Shown here in pieces: positions 53,789-63,572 of a stretch of DNA of 64,000 nucleotides. How positions within the stretch are numbered: position 1 is the first letter of the stretch; every line of letters begins with the position of its first letter. The position numbers and the translations under genes were made by a program. A model generated the notes under the pieces. That model worked only from the letters and a program-made list of their open reading frames with translations, searched no databases and was not told the origin of the DNA. The stretch covers positions 1 to 64,000 of the forward strand of contig JAFZAC010000040.1 of assembly GCA_017548365.1 (NCBI GenBank). Direction: 5' to 3'. Source of the DNA: Muribaculaceae bacterium. GTDB taxonomy: Bacteria; Bacteroidota; Bacteroidia; Bacteroidales; Muribaculaceae.

Positions 53789-56700
53789 TTATTTGTTCTT
53801 TTTTGACCATTTCGACAGACGGGAGTCAATTTCGTTGAAAATCTCGCCCTCGCGTCCTGGATAGTTCTCCTTGAGGCTCTTCAAGGTGTCGATAGCATCT
53901 TGAACATCGCCATTCTTGTAGTAGATGTCACACAGCAGGATAAATCCCTTGGCAAGCCAGTAGTGATGAGGTGTTGCGCTGTCGATAAGGCCATTGACGG
54001 TTTCTTCGGCCTCTTCAAGCTCGTCGTCTTCAAATTGCATTCTTGCCAGCTCATAGGCTGCTTGAGCACCAGCCTCGCTCTGAGTGTTGGTGGCAAGTGT
54101 TGCAAGGTCGGCCTGTGCAGCGTTGGTGTCGCCGTTGTTTGCATTGGCAATTGCTCTTGAAAGGATGATTTCCTGCTCCAATTCACTGCTCAGATTAGCG
54201 CTGCTGTTGAGAAGGTCGTCGGCGCAGTTCACCACATTGTCCCATGCTTGCGACTCTCTTGCCGAGCGCATCATTCCAATCATTGCCATTGTGAGGTTGT
54301 CCTCGTTGGTGGCTTTAGTGGCCCACATCTCATAGACGTCATAGGCTTCGTCGCTGTTTCCCTGCTCGAGCAGAATTGCTCCCTTGAGCGCCATGGCGCG
54401 TTGAGCAAATGCAGCGTCTTCGTTGCCGCTTAGAGCGTCTTCGAGAGCGTCGAGCGCGCTGTTATAGTCATGCTTGTTGTAATAGTAATGACCAATGTAG
54501 TATTTAGCTTCGTCAACATAAGCACCTGTGGGGAAGTCACGCAGATAGTTCTCGAGCTTGTTGATTTTCTCGTTTTCGATATAGTAGGTCTCTGCAGCCT
54601 CAAACGTTGCTTTTTCCACCTCTTTCACGTCGATGCGTGGAGCGCCGTCAATCTTGTTCAAGCGGTTGCTGAATGCAGTGAGCTCGCCACGTTCGGCATA
54701 GATGAGCTTGAGGTCCTCGGCAGCAGTCTTGGCTTCGTTGCTGGCGGGATATCTCTCTATCACACTCCAGTAGTCGGTAATTGCGGCATTGATGTTGTCG
54801 GCCGACTTCTCGGTGAGTGCTTTTCTGAGCATTGCCTCACGAGCTTCGGGGTGATTGGGGTATTTTTTCACGAGATAGGAATAGGTGCTTATTGCGTTGT
54901 TCAAATCGCCGTTAAGCACTTGTGCATTACCTTTTTCAAGCATTGCCTCGGGCACCTTGTTCGAATTGGGGTATTTGGCAATCAGTTCGTCGAGTTGGGC
55001 GATTTTTGACTCATATTGATTCATGTCGCCCGCGATGATGGCATTGCGCAACATGGCATACTCCGACGAGGCGTCAATACCGCCGTGAGCTGCCTTGGAG
55101 TAGTTTTCTACAGCACTGTTGAAGTTCTTCAAGTAGTAGTAGGCGTCACCTATGCGGTTGTAGGCCTCAGAAGTCATATCTTTACTCAGCGAGTTTGTTT
55201 CTATCGCTTTATTGAAAGCCTCGATCGACTTGTCATACTGCTGCTGGTTGAAATAGGAAGAGCCCAGGTTGTATTGAGCGATACCATAGTTGCGGTCTTG
55301 TGCCGTCACAGCTTTGAGATACTCCTCTTGGTTGCGTGAAGCGCTCTGATAGTCTTTCATTTGATACTGAGCTTCGGCAAGCCACAACTTACTGTCGTTG
55401 TAGATGTCGTTCTCCTTACTGCCCATGTCCACTGCTTGCTGCAGGCTGCTTGCCGCGTCGCTTGGACGGTTGTTGCGCAGATGTTGAACGCCCTTGTGAT
55501 AGAGCACGGTTTGCTTGGCCTGAAGCACTTTTTCGCTTGGGTTGTTGATGTTGGCGATGCTGCTCAACGCTTTGTCATAGTCGCTTGTGGCTGTGTAGGC
55601 GTCAATCAGGTAGTTCTCAACATTGGAATAATAGGGCGAGTTGGGATATTCATTGAGGAACTTCTCAAACATGTCGATTGACTTGTTGAAAGGCGTTCTT
55701 CCACCCAGGTTCTGGCTGATAGCGTAGTTGTAGAAAGCTGTCTCACGCACGTTGCTGTCCCATGTCATGTTGGCGGCACGCTCAAAGGCTATTGCTGCGC
55801 CATTGTAGTCACCGCTCTTGAGACGGCTTTGTCCCATATAGAGATAGGCACTCTGAGTCATGGCGTCGTCAATATCGGTGACGTTTGCCATGTTGAGAAT
55901 CGAATTTTGATAGTCGCGGTTGTTGAAGTTAATAACACCAAGCATATAGCTGGCGGTGCGTTTCTCGTCGCTGTCTTCGTCGTCACATAGTTCAATGAAA
56001 CGCTCCAGATAGGGCTGTGCATTGGAGTTGCTGCCCAGTCGGTAGTAGCTTTCGCCCACAATTCGGTTGAGCTCTGGAGCGAAATATTCATTCTGGTTAT
56101 CCTCGATGAGCGATTCTCCCAGTTTCACAGCATTGTTATAATCACCTTGCTTATATAGTATCTGACACATGTAATATTGTGACTGGTAGCCCAGCTCACC
56201 CAAGCGGTCTACTTTCTCAAACTCATCAAGCGCCTGCGAATATCTGCCGTTGGCATAGTCGATATAGGCGTTGAAGAAAGTAGAGGCGCTGCTATACTGC
56301 TTTGTCTTCGACAACTTGTCGTAGATTGTCTTGGCCTCGTCATAGTTGTTGAGCATGAGGTCGCAATAGGCACGGCGGTAAAGGACGTTCTCGTCGCTGT
56401 CGTCGTCCAGGGTTTTCTCGCGCACTTGCTCATAGTTGAGTAATGCCTGCTCATAGTCGCCATGATAGAAATAATAGTCTCCCAACTTGGCGCGAGCCAC
56501 CATTGCGAGAGGTTCGTATTCATGGTTTTCAATGAATTCCTCGAGCATGGTGATGGCTTGGTTGTGGCCAAGCTCAAACTCGTTGAGGGCGGTTGTTAGT
56601 TCGGCTTCAACGTCCTGATTCCATGTCACAGGCATATATTTTATGTAATGATTGAGCTGGTGGGTCGAACCAACATAATTCTTGTTCTCTCTCATCAACT

Positions 56701-56812
56701 CTCCACGAGTGAAGTAGCCTTCACCGCTGGTGCTGTGTACTATGGGCTGGGCATTTGCTGAGCTGAGTCCAAGCACAAACAGTGATAAAAACAATGCTTT
56801 TCTAAGATACAT
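53789..56812 (-). CDS. Secreted TPR solenoid protein, about 1000 residues
   Basis: A signal peptide (MYLRKALFLSLF, ending NAQ) is followed by about 25 tetratricopeptide-type repeats. The repeats show the patterns G-x-Y-x-x-A and Y-P-N-S/H near helix ends, for instance EYPNSPYY, KYPNSNKVPEA and KYPNHPEARE. This resembles YbgF/BamD-like TPRs of envelope machines. No catalytic domain is visible. The ATG at 56812 places the signal peptide at the start. It forms an operon with the outer-membrane barrel. Confidence 0.88.
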   Translation of the reverse strand: MYLRKALFLSLFVLGLSSANAQPIVHSTSGEGYFTRGELMRENKNYVGSTHQLNHYIKYMPVTWNQDVEAELTTALNEFELGHNQAITMLEEFIENHEYEPLAMVARAKLGDYYFYHGDYEQALLNYEQVREKTLDDDSDENVLYRRAYCDLMLNNYDEAKTIYDKLSKTKQYSSASTFFNAYIDYANGRYSQALDEFEKVDRLGELGYQSQYYMCQILYKQGDYNNAVKLGESLIEDNQNEYFAPELNRIVGESYYRLGSNSNAQPYLERFIELCDDEDSDEKRTASYMLGVINFNNRDYQNSILNMANVTDIDDAMTQSAYLYMGQSRLKSGDYNGAAIAFERAANMTWDSNVRETAFYNYAISQNLGGRTPFNKSIDMFEKFLNEYPNSPYYSNVENYLIDAYTATSDYDKALSSIANINNPSEKVLQAKQTVLYHKGVQHLRNNRPSDAASSLQQAVDMGSKENDIYNDSKLWLAEAQYQMKDYQSASRNQEEYLKAVTAQDRNYGIAQYNLGSSYFNQQQYDKSIEAFNKAIETNSLSKDMTSEAYNRIGDAYYYLKNFNSAVENYSKAAHGGIDASSEYAMLRNAIIAGDMNQYESKIAQLDELIAKYPNSNKVPEAMLEKGNAQVLNGDLNNAISTYSYLVKKYPNHPEAREAMLRKALTEKSADNINAAITDYWSVIERYPASNEAKTAAEDLKLIYAERGELTAFSNRLNKIDGAPRIDVKEVEKATFEAAETYYIENEKINKLENYLRDFPTGAYVDEAKYYIGHYYYNKHDYNSALDALEDALSGNEDAAFAQRAMALKGAILLEQGNSDEAYDVYEMWATKATNEDNLTMAMIGMMRSARESQAWDNVVNCADDLLNSSANLSSELEQEIILSRAIANANNGDTNAAQADLATLATNTQSEAGAQAAYELARMQFEDDELEEAEETVNGLIDSATPHHYWLAKGFILLCDIYYKNGDVQDAIDTLKSLKENYPGREGEIFNEIDSRLSKWSKKNK

Positions 56813-56848
56813 AAGTCTCTTTTTTAGGTGATATTTCGTTTTAATATG

Positions 56849-56856
56849 CAAATATA
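56849..56856 (-). promoter_or_regulatory. -7 element upstream of the TPR gene
   Basis: TATATTTG on the minus strand, exact match, 37 bases before the start codon. Confidence 0.45.
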
Positions 56857-56992
56857 ATTATATTTTTATTATTCAATACATCTTATTTACATAAAAAAAG
56901 AAAAAAAATAACCGACAGCAATTTTATTCTAATTTTTTTGGTTTTCTCAAGAATTATTATCAAATTTGCATATTAATTTGTTGAATAATATA

Positions 56993-57000
56993 TAGTTTTG
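56993..57000 (+). promoter_or_regulatory. -7 element upstream of the first zinc-ribbon gene
   Basis: TAGTTTTG, exact TAnnTTTG match, 38 bases before the ATG at 57038. Together with the minus-strand element at 56849 it makes a divergent promoter region. Confidence 0.5.
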
Positions 57001-57037
57001 CGGCCGATAGAATAAATTGGCTGCTAATCAGTTAGTT

Positions 57038-58627
57038 ATGGAATTAATCAGATGCCCTAAGTGTGGAAATGTAGTGCCTCCTGGACACAGTAGCTGTCTA
57101 GTGTGTGGTAACAGCGATTTTACGATAACACCTCCAGATAATTCAAGCACTCAGGACACTCAGCCAAGCGAGGCCGATGCTAAACCCATTGTGCCCACTT
57201 TTGACGGTAAAAGCAACGACAATCTTCAACCACTTGGGCAGCAAGACGATAATGAGCCTGCTGCTAAGGGTGTTGTGCGCCGCTCAAGAGCAGGACGCAA
57301 ATTGAGGTTGGCTCATAAAAACCTCGAGGAAGAAGAACAAGCACAGCAAGAGGCACAACAGCAGGAAGCCGAGAATGTGGTAACTCCTAAGATTCCTTTT
57401 ATGCCAAAGGAAAACGAGGCGCCCCAGCAGCCTGCAAGAATGCCAGTGCAAGAAGATCCTGAAGACCTTGAGGACTTGGATGAGCCAATATTCCCTCAAG
57501 AGCCCGAGGAATCTCAAGATGATAAGGCAATGACACCGGTAATTCCCGTTGTTCCAGTAAGAAATGTGGCTCCTGTTGAGCCTGAACCCGAGCCAGTTCC
57601 TGAGCCAGAGCCCGAACCCGAGCCCGAGCCAGTTCCCGAGCCGGAACCTGAACCCGAACCGGTTCCCGAGCCTGAGCCAGAGCCAGAGCCCGAACCTGAA
57701 CCGGAGCCAGAACCCGAACCAGTTCCTGAACCCGAACCCGAGCCCGAACCTGAACCTGTTCCCGAGCCCGAACCAGTTCCCGAACCTGTTCCCGAGCCCG
57801 AACCAGTTCCCGAACCGGTTCCCGAGCCCGAACCCGAACCAGTTCCTGAACCCGAACCCGAGCCCGAACCTGAACCTGTTCCCGAGCCCGAACCAGTTCC
57901 CGAACCTGAACCGGAGCCAGAACCAGTTCCCGAGCCTGAGCCCGAGCCCGAACCGGAGCAGCCAAAGCAGCGGTCTTCAAAGAAAGGCAAAAAGAATAAT
58001 AAGGAAAACCGTAAAGCCGATCGCAAGAAACGTCTTGCCGAGGCTGGAGGTAAACAGAATAATAAGCAAAAACCAGCACCCGAGCCTGAACCTGAACCCG
58101 AACCAGTTCCCGAGCCCGAACCACTCTACGAGGATGATTATGTTCAAGAAGAGGTGCGTCCCGCTAAGTCTTCATCGAAGAAAAACATGTGGATGTTCAT
58201 CGTTGGCATATTAATGGCTGCGGCCATTGGTTCGCTTATCACCCTCTTTGTACTGAACTCTAAAGGCGGTGATTCTTCGAGCAAAGAAGATGTTGAGAAC
58301 GTTGAAGGATCGGGTGATGTGTCAACCAGCGCAAGTGGAGAAGCTGTTTCGGGAGATGAAAAAGCCGAGGCACCTGCCGAAGAAAAGGCCGATGCAGCAA
58401 GTGCTAATGCCAAAGATAATTCAAAAGACGATGACAAGCACTCAAGCAGGCATTCTTCTAAGGATGACAAGCATGCTGCTGCCAAGGCACAGCAGTCATC
58501 ATCAAGCAGCCACCACAAGCAGGAAAAGGCTCCATCTCCTCCCAAGGTTAAAGAGACACCGAAACCCGCTCCTGCTCCTTCACCAAAACCTGCTAAGAAG
58601 AAAGAGAATACAAGTCGTTATTACTAA
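57038..58627 (+). CDS. Zinc-ribbon membrane protein with Pro-Glu repeats
   Basis: 529 residues. A zinc ribbon at the very N-terminus has Cys 6, 9, 20 and 23 (CPKCG and CLVCG). Then come a charged linker, a PE-rich repeat of about 130 residues (about 178-307; units PEPEPE and PEPVPEP) and a Lys-rich stretch. A second short PE block follows, then one membrane helix (about 383-408) and a Ser/Lys/Pro tail ending in SRYY. The ATG at 57038 puts the ribbon first; a TTG seven codons upstream is also in frame. The ribbon should be cytosolic and the tail outside. No enzyme domain is present and the function is unknown. Confidence 0.85.
   Translation: MELIRCPKCGNVVPPGHSSCLVCGNSDFTITPPDNSSTQDTQPSEADAKPIVPTFDGKSNDNLQPLGQQDDNEPAAKGVVRRSRAGRKLRLAHKNLEEEEQAQQEAQQQEAENVVTPKIPFMPKENEAPQQPARMPVQEDPEDLEDLDEPIFPQEPEESQDDKAMTPVIPVVPVRNVAPVEPEPEPVPEPEPEPEPEPVPEPEPEPEPVPEPEPEPEPEPEPEPEPEPVPEPEPEPEPEPVPEPEPVPEPVPEPEPVPEPVPEPEPEPVPEPEPEPEPEPVPEPEPVPEPEPEPEPVPEPEPEPEPEQPKQRSSKKGKKNNKENRKADRKKRLAEAGGKQNNKQKPAPEPEPEPEPVPEPEPLYEDDYVQEEVRPAKSSSKKNMWMFIVGILMAAAIGSLITLFVLNSKGGDSSSKEDVENVEGSGDVSTSASGEAVSGDEKAEAPAEEKADAASANAKDNSKDDDKHSSRHSSKDDKHAAAKAQQSSSSSHHKQEKAPSPPKVKETPKPAPAPSPKPAKKKENTSRYY
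57573..57960 (+). repeat. Pro-Glu coding repeat
   Basis: Tandem in-frame words coding PE, PEP and VPEP, with near-identical codons (gagccc, gaaccg, gttccc). Such arrays slip easily, so the copy number is likely to vary between strains. Confidence 0.9.
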
Positions 58628-58658
58628 GAATATTCATCAATTTTGAAACTATTATATT

Positions 58659-60092
58659 ATGGATCTTAATAAATGCCCGAATTGTGGAAACATTTTGCCC
58701 GAAAACGCAAAATTCTGCATGAACTGTGGACAAGCTGTGGAACCAAAATCAGCGAACGTAAATAACGCATCAGCTCCAATAGTGCCACCTGTGCCTGGAG
58801 TAGCATCTGCAAGTGGAGAAGACACCGAATTATTGGTACCCGATGTCCCCACTACACCCGATGTGCCCGAAGTTCCCGATATCCCCGCTATTCCTGAGGA
58901 ACCGGTTGTGCCTGTAGTCCCCGAGGTCCCCGAAGAACCTGTGGTTCCCGTAGTACCTGAGATTCCCGAGGAACCTGTGGTTCCCGTAGTTCCCGAGGTT
59001 CCAGAGGAACCAGTTGTGCCAACAGTACCCGAGGTTCCAGAGGAGCCAGTTGTGCCAACAGTACCCGAGGTTGCTGAAGAGCCTGTAGTGCCTGTAGTTC
59101 CCGAAGTACCTGAAGAACCAGTAGTACCAACAGTGCCTGAGGTTCCCGAAGAGCCAGTAGTTCCCGAAGCACCTGAAGAGCCTGTAGTGCCGACAGTTCC
59201 AGAGGTGCCCGAGGAGCCAGTTGTGCCAACAGTACCCGAGGTTCCTGAAGAACCCGTAGTTCCATTAGCTCCTGAGGTTCCAGAAGTTCCAGAAGTTCCG
59301 GATGTTCCTAATGTACCTAATGTACCTAATGTACCCGAGGAGCCAGTAGTGCCAACAGTTCCTGAGGTCCCCGAGGAACCCGTAGTTCCATTAGCTCCCG
59401 AGGTTCCAGAAGTTCCTAATGTTCCTGAGGTCCCTGAAACTCCCGAAGTTCCAATAGTTCCAGAACCAGCACCTCAACCAGCCCCAGTTCCAGCTCCTGC
59501 GCCAGCTGCAACTCCAGCTCCCATGCAAGCTGCCCCTGTTGCTGATGAGAAAAAGAAATCGTCTGGGCTCATTATTGGTATCATCCTTGGAGTTCTTGCT
59601 TTGGCAGGAATTGGAGCTGCAGCCTACTATTTCTTGACCAAGGACGATTCTAAGCCTAAGACCGAGAATGTGGAAGGCACCTCTGGCGACGAGATTTCGA
59701 GCTATGGAACCTCTGCCGACAATAATACATCAAGTGACACTTCGGGCGACAATACCGATCAGACCGACAATGGAACCTCTACCGACGGTCAGACCGATCA
59801 AGGCAATGTTGACAACACTGGTGATGCTAACAAAGCTCCTAATAAGCCCGATGTGCACAAGCCTGATCCCAAGGTACAAAAACCTGAGCCAGCTCCACAA
59901 AAACCTGCTCAAACGCAGAAACCTCAAAACAACTATCCATCATCGTCATCTCAGCAAGGCCGCAATGCCTACGAGAGATTACATGGTAACGGCGGTCAGC
60001 AACAACAGCAATCGAAACCTTCTCAATCACAGCAACAGAAGGGTAAAAATGCTTATGAGAAAATGCGTCAGCAAGGCAATCGAGCTATGTAA
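58659..60092 (+). CDS. Zinc-ribbon membrane protein with Val-Pro-Glu repeats
   Basis: 477 residues. An N-terminal zinc ribbon has Cys 6, 9, 20 and 23 (CPNCG and CMNCG), the same spacing as the upstream gene. Residues about 61-271 are repeats of the type [12 protein letters not shown] in blocks of 11-15 residues. One membrane helix (about 303-325) and a polar tail follow. The tail contains two similar motifs, GRNAYERLH and GKNAYEKMR, and a Gln-rich stretch. It starts 31 bases after the first zinc-ribbon gene, so the two are probably cotranscribed. The function is unknown. Confidence 0.85.
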   Translation: MDLNKCPNCGNILPENAKFCMNCGQAVEPKSANVNNASAPIVPPVPGVASASGEDTELLVPDVPTTPDVPEVPDIPAIPEEPVVPVVPEVPEEPVVPVVPEIPEEPVVPVVPEVPEEPVVPTVPEVPEEPVVPTVPEVAEEPVVPVVPEVPEEPVVPTVPEVPEEPVVPEAPEEPVVPTVPEVPEEPVVPTVPEVPEEPVVPLAPEVPEVPEVPDVPNVPNVPNVPEEPVVPTVPEVPEEPVVPLAPEVPEVPNVPEVPETPEVPIVPEPAPQPAPVPAPAPAATPAPMQAAPVADEKKKSSGLIIGIILGVLALAGIGAAAYYFLTKDDSKPKTENVEGTSGDEISSYGTSADNNTSSDTSGDNTDQTDNGTSTDGQTDQGNVDNTGDANKAPNKPDVHKPDPKVQKPEPAPQKPAQTQKPQNNYPSSSSQQGRNAYERLHGNGGQQQQQSKPSQSQQQKGKNAYEKMRQQGNRAM

Positions 60093-60120
60093 GACCATTA
60101 CAAGCTATCCATTTCATAAA

Positions 60121-60155
60121 ACAAGGGCGTGCCATTAATCAAGGCGCGCCCTTGT
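60121..60155 (+). terminator. Terminator after the zinc-ribbon pair
   Basis: A 13-base stem (60121-60133 with 60143-60155) containing one G-U pair, nine-base loop, T-rich tail. It separates this pair from the kinase gene. Confidence 0.8.
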
Positions 60156-60620
60156 CGTTTCTTGTCCTTATTGTAGAGAGGAATTTGACCTGACGCGCGT
60201 TGTTGGCCCTCTTCGAGGCCCTAAAAAGGGGCGTACTCCATATGAGGAACTGTGTCATAATTATGGTTTAGTGCGCTTCGCGCAGAAATCCAACAAATCA
60301 TAAAAAATCAAACATTATTTCATTGACTGATTTTAAATGAAAAATTATTTGTTTGATTTGGAATAATTTGAAATATTTCTCACGTGCAGCGTGACTCCTC
60401 AATTTTGAAACACCCACTACTCATTTCGCCCCCTCCGGGGACGTTGTGGCCTACGGCCACGCCCTTCGCCATCATCCCCATGGTTATGCCTCTTCATTCT
60501 CCACCAGTTGGAAACATTTTTTGCTCATTACTTGCTTGTTTAATGGTTTTAGGCTAAATTTGCAAAGCTGACAATTAACAAAACAACCTTTTAGACTAAA
60601 AGGACTTAAATAGATATCTT
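60156..60620. other. Intergenic region before the kinase gene
   Basis: 465 bases with a few small palindromes (GTGGCC/GGCCAC, TGCG/CGCA, CCCC/GGGG) and AT-rich parts. The word GCGCTTCGCGCAGAAAT resembles part of the 60-base repeat near 780. No gene is seen; a degraded element is possible. Confidence 0.45.
60531..60562 (+). promoter_or_regulatory. Promoter candidate for the kinase gene
   Basis: CTTG at 60531-60534, 20 bases and TAAATTTG at 60555-60562. The -7 box is exact and the -33 box has one mismatch. The start codon lies 58 bases further on. Confidence 0.55.
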
Positions 60621-62174
60621 ATGGCAACAAACAATACTGACGTTAACCAGATGCTTCAGAAGGGCACTGTGCTTCGAGGCATTTATCGCATTGACGATTA
60701 CTTAGCAAGCGGTGGCTTTGGCAATACCTATCTGGCTACCAATCTGGAATTTGACGAGCATGTGGCTATTAAGGAGTTCTACATGAAGGGCGTGACTTTG
60801 CGCAACAGTGATTCTTCGGTGAGTGTGAGTCATCCCGAGAATGTGGAGATGTTTGAGAAACTGCTCAAAACTTTCAAGCGCGAAGCCAAGAGGTTGTGGA
60901 AGCTGGGCATGGAAAATGCGCCGCATGTGGTCAAGGTTTTTGATTTGTTTGAGGAAAACAACACCTCCTATTATGTGATGCAGCACATCAATGGCCGTTC
61001 TTTGAGTGGCATTCTCAAGGCAAACAACAGGCCTATCGACGAGTCGTGGCTTATGAACAGCCTACTGCCTCAGATGCTTGAAGCTCTTGACGCCATCCAC
61101 AGCAACGGAATGTGGCACCTTGACATCAAGCCCAGCAACATCATGCTTGACAAAGAGGGAAATGCATTCCTGATTGATTTCGGTTCGAGCAAGCAGCTGG
61201 ATCCGTCCTCGGGCAACGCCACAATGTCGAGCACTTTGTCGTTCACTAAAAACTATGCCCCTTTTGAGGTTCAGCAATATGACCTCAAGAAGATTGGCCC
61301 ATGGTCCGATATCTATTCGCTGGGAGCAACGCTCTATAATCTGTCGACCAATCAAACTCCCCCCACAGCCTATGATATCATGAACGAAGGCCTTCGCGTC
61401 TTTAAGTTTGCTCCTGGGGCAAGCGAGAATTTCAAGAATCTTGTGGCGTGGATGATGAGGAACCGAACAGAAGACCGACCACAAAATGTAGCTCAGATTT
61501 ATGAGTCGCTGAAGACAGGAAAAGTGCCAGTAGCGAATTTCGCTCCTGTTGCCCCATTTGCTCCAACAAGAAATGAAGATACAATTTTGCGAAATGCCAA
61601 CACGACTTCAGGCAGAGAACCCAAGTCAAGGCTTGCCACAAGGCGTGGCACAGTAATGTCTCAAAACGAGAATAAAGGTAATAACAAGAAATGGTTATTG
61701 ATCGCAATTGTGATTAGTTTATGTATTGTTGTAATAGCAGGCATGGGTTTGCATAGGCATGATTCAGCAACCACCAAGTATGCTACCGAGTATATGAGCA
61801 GCGATTCATTATCAGCAGTTGAAACTATCAGCGATGAGAACATTCAGCATAATAAAAAGACGACAAATAATATCGAAAACAAAAACGATGGAAATACTGG
61901 AGGTGGAAATGCCTCACAGGATTCTAGGAACGTTATTCACAAAGCTCAAAGAATTCAAGGACAGGCTACAAATAATATTAGGAGTAAGGGCTCCAATAGT
62001 GGTGGTCAAAAGTCAGATAATAATAAATTTGTAAAAGGTATGGGAGAAGCGCAAAAAGCTAATAACGATGATGCACATAAGGCTTATGATGGTATAAAAA
62101 AGCCAAATACGAATGCACAACAGGAAAAAACAAAAGCAGCGATTGTCAATCGACAAAATTCAAGAGACAATTAA
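60621..62174 (+). CDS. Membrane-anchored Hanks-type Ser/Thr protein kinase
   Basis: 517 residues. The kinase domain covers about 20-295: glycine loop ASGGFGNTY (29-37), Lys 51 in VAIKEF, H166-L-D168-I-K170 with N173, and D186-F-G188. All catalytic residues are present, so it should be active. One membrane helix lies at about 356-377, followed by a polar Asn/Lys-rich outer tail with no PASTA or other known sensor. The layout (kinase, helix, low-complexity tail) echoes the two upstream zinc-ribbon proteins. The targets are not known. Confidence 0.9.
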   Translation: MATNNTDVNQMLQKGTVLRGIYRIDDYLASGGFGNTYLATNLEFDEHVAIKEFYMKGVTLRNSDSSVSVSHPENVEMFEKLLKTFKREAKRLWKLGMENAPHVVKVFDLFEENNTSYYVMQHINGRSLSGILKANNRPIDESWLMNSLLPQMLEALDAIHSNGMWHLDIKPSNIMLDKEGNAFLIDFGSSKQLDPSSGNATMSSTLSFTKNYAPFEVQQYDLKKIGPWSDIYSLGATLYNLSTNQTPPTAYDIMNEGLRVFKFAPGASENFKNLVAWMMRNRTEDRPQNVAQIYESLKTGKVPVANFAPVAPFAPTRNEDTILRNANTTSGREPKSRLATRRGTVMSQNENKGNNKKWLLIAIVISLCIVVIAGMGLHRHDSATTKYATEYMSSDSLSAVETISDENIQHNKKTTNNIENKNDGNTGGGNASQDSRNVIHKAQRIQGQATNNIRSKGSNSGGQKSDNNKFVKGMGEAQKANNDDAHKAYDGIKKPNTNAQQEKTKAAIVNRQNSRDN

Positions 62175-62215
62175 ACTATTGCGCCGCACAGGGTTTGTGT
62201 GGCGCAATAGTTTAA
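62171..62215. terminator. 20-base hairpin terminator at the kinase stop codon
   Basis: Bases 62171-62190 pair with 62196-62215, with one wobble and a five-base loop. The stem begins within the stop codon. It serves the kinase and probably the convergent hibernation factor gene. Confidence 0.85.
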
Positions 62216-62239
62216 TGTGTTAATATGTAAAGTTTAAGA

Positions 62240-62533
62240 TTATTTGTCTTTCTTGGTTTTCTCGAGCTGGCGTTTTAGTGCGTCGACCGTGAGGTCTATA
62301 GCTTCTTCAAAAGTGTCGGCAACTTTGTTGGCAAAGAGGTCTTCGTTTCTTGGAACGAGCAGCTTGATGCTTGCCTCCTTGTTCATAGCGGTCTCGGGTT
62401 TTACTACTTTCAATGTCACCTCGGCATTGGTGATTTCCTCATGATGCTTTACTAGCTTCTCAACTTTTTTGTTGATAAACTGTTCGAGCTTCTCGGTAGC
62501 ATCGAAGTGAATGGCTTTTACTTTAATTTCCAT
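62240..62533 (-). CDS. hpf: Ribosome hibernation promoting factor, short form
   Basis: 97 residues of the RaiA/HPF fold (beta-alpha-beta-beta-beta-alpha) starting MEIKVKAIHFDATEKLEQFI and ending in a Lys-rich helix. It binds and inactivates ribosomes in slow growth. The short form lacks the long C-terminal dimerisation domain. It begins one base after the recombinase gene stop codon, so the two are coupled. Confidence 0.9.
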   Translation of the reverse strand: MEIKVKAIHFDATEKLEQFINKKVEKLVKHHEEITNAEVTLKVVKPETAMNKEASIKLLVPRNEDLFANKVADTFEEAIDLTVDALKRQLEKTKKDK

Positions 62534-62534
62534 A

Positions 62535-63434
62535 TTAGCCTCCTTTTTTAAGTGCCCTGGGATGGGCGAGTTTATAATTATTTTTCAATTCACTAAATGT
62601 CACATGTGTATAAATCTGTGTCGTGGCGAGCGACTCGTGCCCCAGCAGCTCCTTCACGCCATTTAGCGAGGCGCCGTCGTTGAGCATCGAGGTGGCAAAG
62701 CTATGCCTGAGCACGTGAGGGCTGCGCTTGCTCGTGACACCGGCTTGGGTGAGCGCGTTGACCACAATCCTGTAGACAAGAGTGGGGTAGAGCGCCATGC
62801 CGTTAGGTCGCACGAAGAACTCCTTGCTGCACGATGTTGTGGCGTTGCGCAACTCGCGGTACCTCTCTATCCACTCTGCAAGTTCGGTGCCAAACGGAAT
62901 TATGCGGTCTTTGTCACGTTTGCCGTGAACTTTGAGTTCGCCTTTCTGGGTGTCGACATTCTTGTCGAGAAGCCCTATAAGTTCGGCACGGCGCATTCCT
63001 GTCTCATACAACATCATCACAATGAGCTTGTTGCGCACCTCTTCAAAGTCATTCTCGTCGATATCGCTGTCGAGCAAGGTATTAATGTTGTTCTCCCTCA
63101 CCAGTTGTGGCAGTCGCTTGGGGATGCGTGCCATTTCGACCGATGAGGCAGGGTTGCTTGTCACTGTGCCAGCTCGCATGAGCCACTTGTAGAGTGAACG
63201 CACGGCTTGCACCTTGCGGCGCAGAGTGCGTGGACCGTCGCCACAACTGCTTTGATGCACGAGCCAAGCCCTAATGTCGCTTGTTGTCACACTTGCAACA
63301 TCAAGCTCTTCCTTGCCTCCGGTGAGAAATTCTTCCCATTGGCACAGGTCGGTGCGGTAGGCCGTTACAGTATGAGGCGAGAGGTTAAGCTCTAAACCTA
63401 TATACTGCAAGAAGTTATCGATAATAACATTCAT
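62535..63434 (-). CDS. XerC/XerD-type tyrosine recombinase
   Basis: 299 residues. The N-terminal SAM-like DNA-binding domain (about 1-90) precedes the catalytic domain. Catalytic residues are the Arg in TGMRRAEL, the His-x2-Arg in HVLRHSFAT, the His in LGHESLATT and Tyr 275 in IYTHV. The length and clean position in a housekeeping region favour a chromosome dimer-resolution role over a mobile integrase. XerC and XerD cannot be told apart here. Confidence 0.92.
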   Translation of the reverse strand: MNVIIDNFLQYIGLELNLSPHTVTAYRTDLCQWEEFLTGGKEELDVASVTTSDIRAWLVHQSSCGDGPRTLRRKVQAVRSLYKWLMRAGTVTSNPASSVEMARIPKRLPQLVRENNINTLLDSDIDENDFEEVRNKLIVMMLYETGMRRAELIGLLDKNVDTQKGELKVHGKRDKDRIIPFGTELAEWIERYRELRNATTSCSKEFFVRPNGMALYPTLVYRIVVNALTQAGVTSKRSPHVLRHSFATSMLNDGASLNGVKELLGHESLATTQIYTHVTFSELKNNYKLAHPRALKKGG

Positions 63435-63487
63435 TACTCAGAGCAATTGATGGCAATTAGTTTTTTCGTCACGCTACTAAATTATAC

Positions 63488-63523
63488 AAAAGTTGCAATA
63501 AAAACAAATTTATTGCAACTTTT
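63488..63523 (-). terminator. Terminator of the SH3-domain gene
   Basis: A perfect 15-base stem (63488-63502 with 63509-63523), six-base loop, with A and T runs on both sides so that it can work on either strand. Confidence 0.8.
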
Positions 63524-63572
63524 TTGTCTAAAAAGCGATATTTTTTAACTTTTCCCTTGCTTTGTGATTTTT

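Noticed and set aside
57399..58214. Long alternative frames (Val/Arg, Gly/Ser and Pro/Asn repeats) across the PE-repeat gene
   Set aside because: These are just other-frame readings of the same repeat; the frame with the zinc ribbon, membrane helix and promoter is the gene.
62535..63434. Phage or island integrase
   Set aside because: Length, neighbours (hpf, housekeeping terminators) and the absence of a tRNA or att-like repeat favour a XerC/D-type recombinase.
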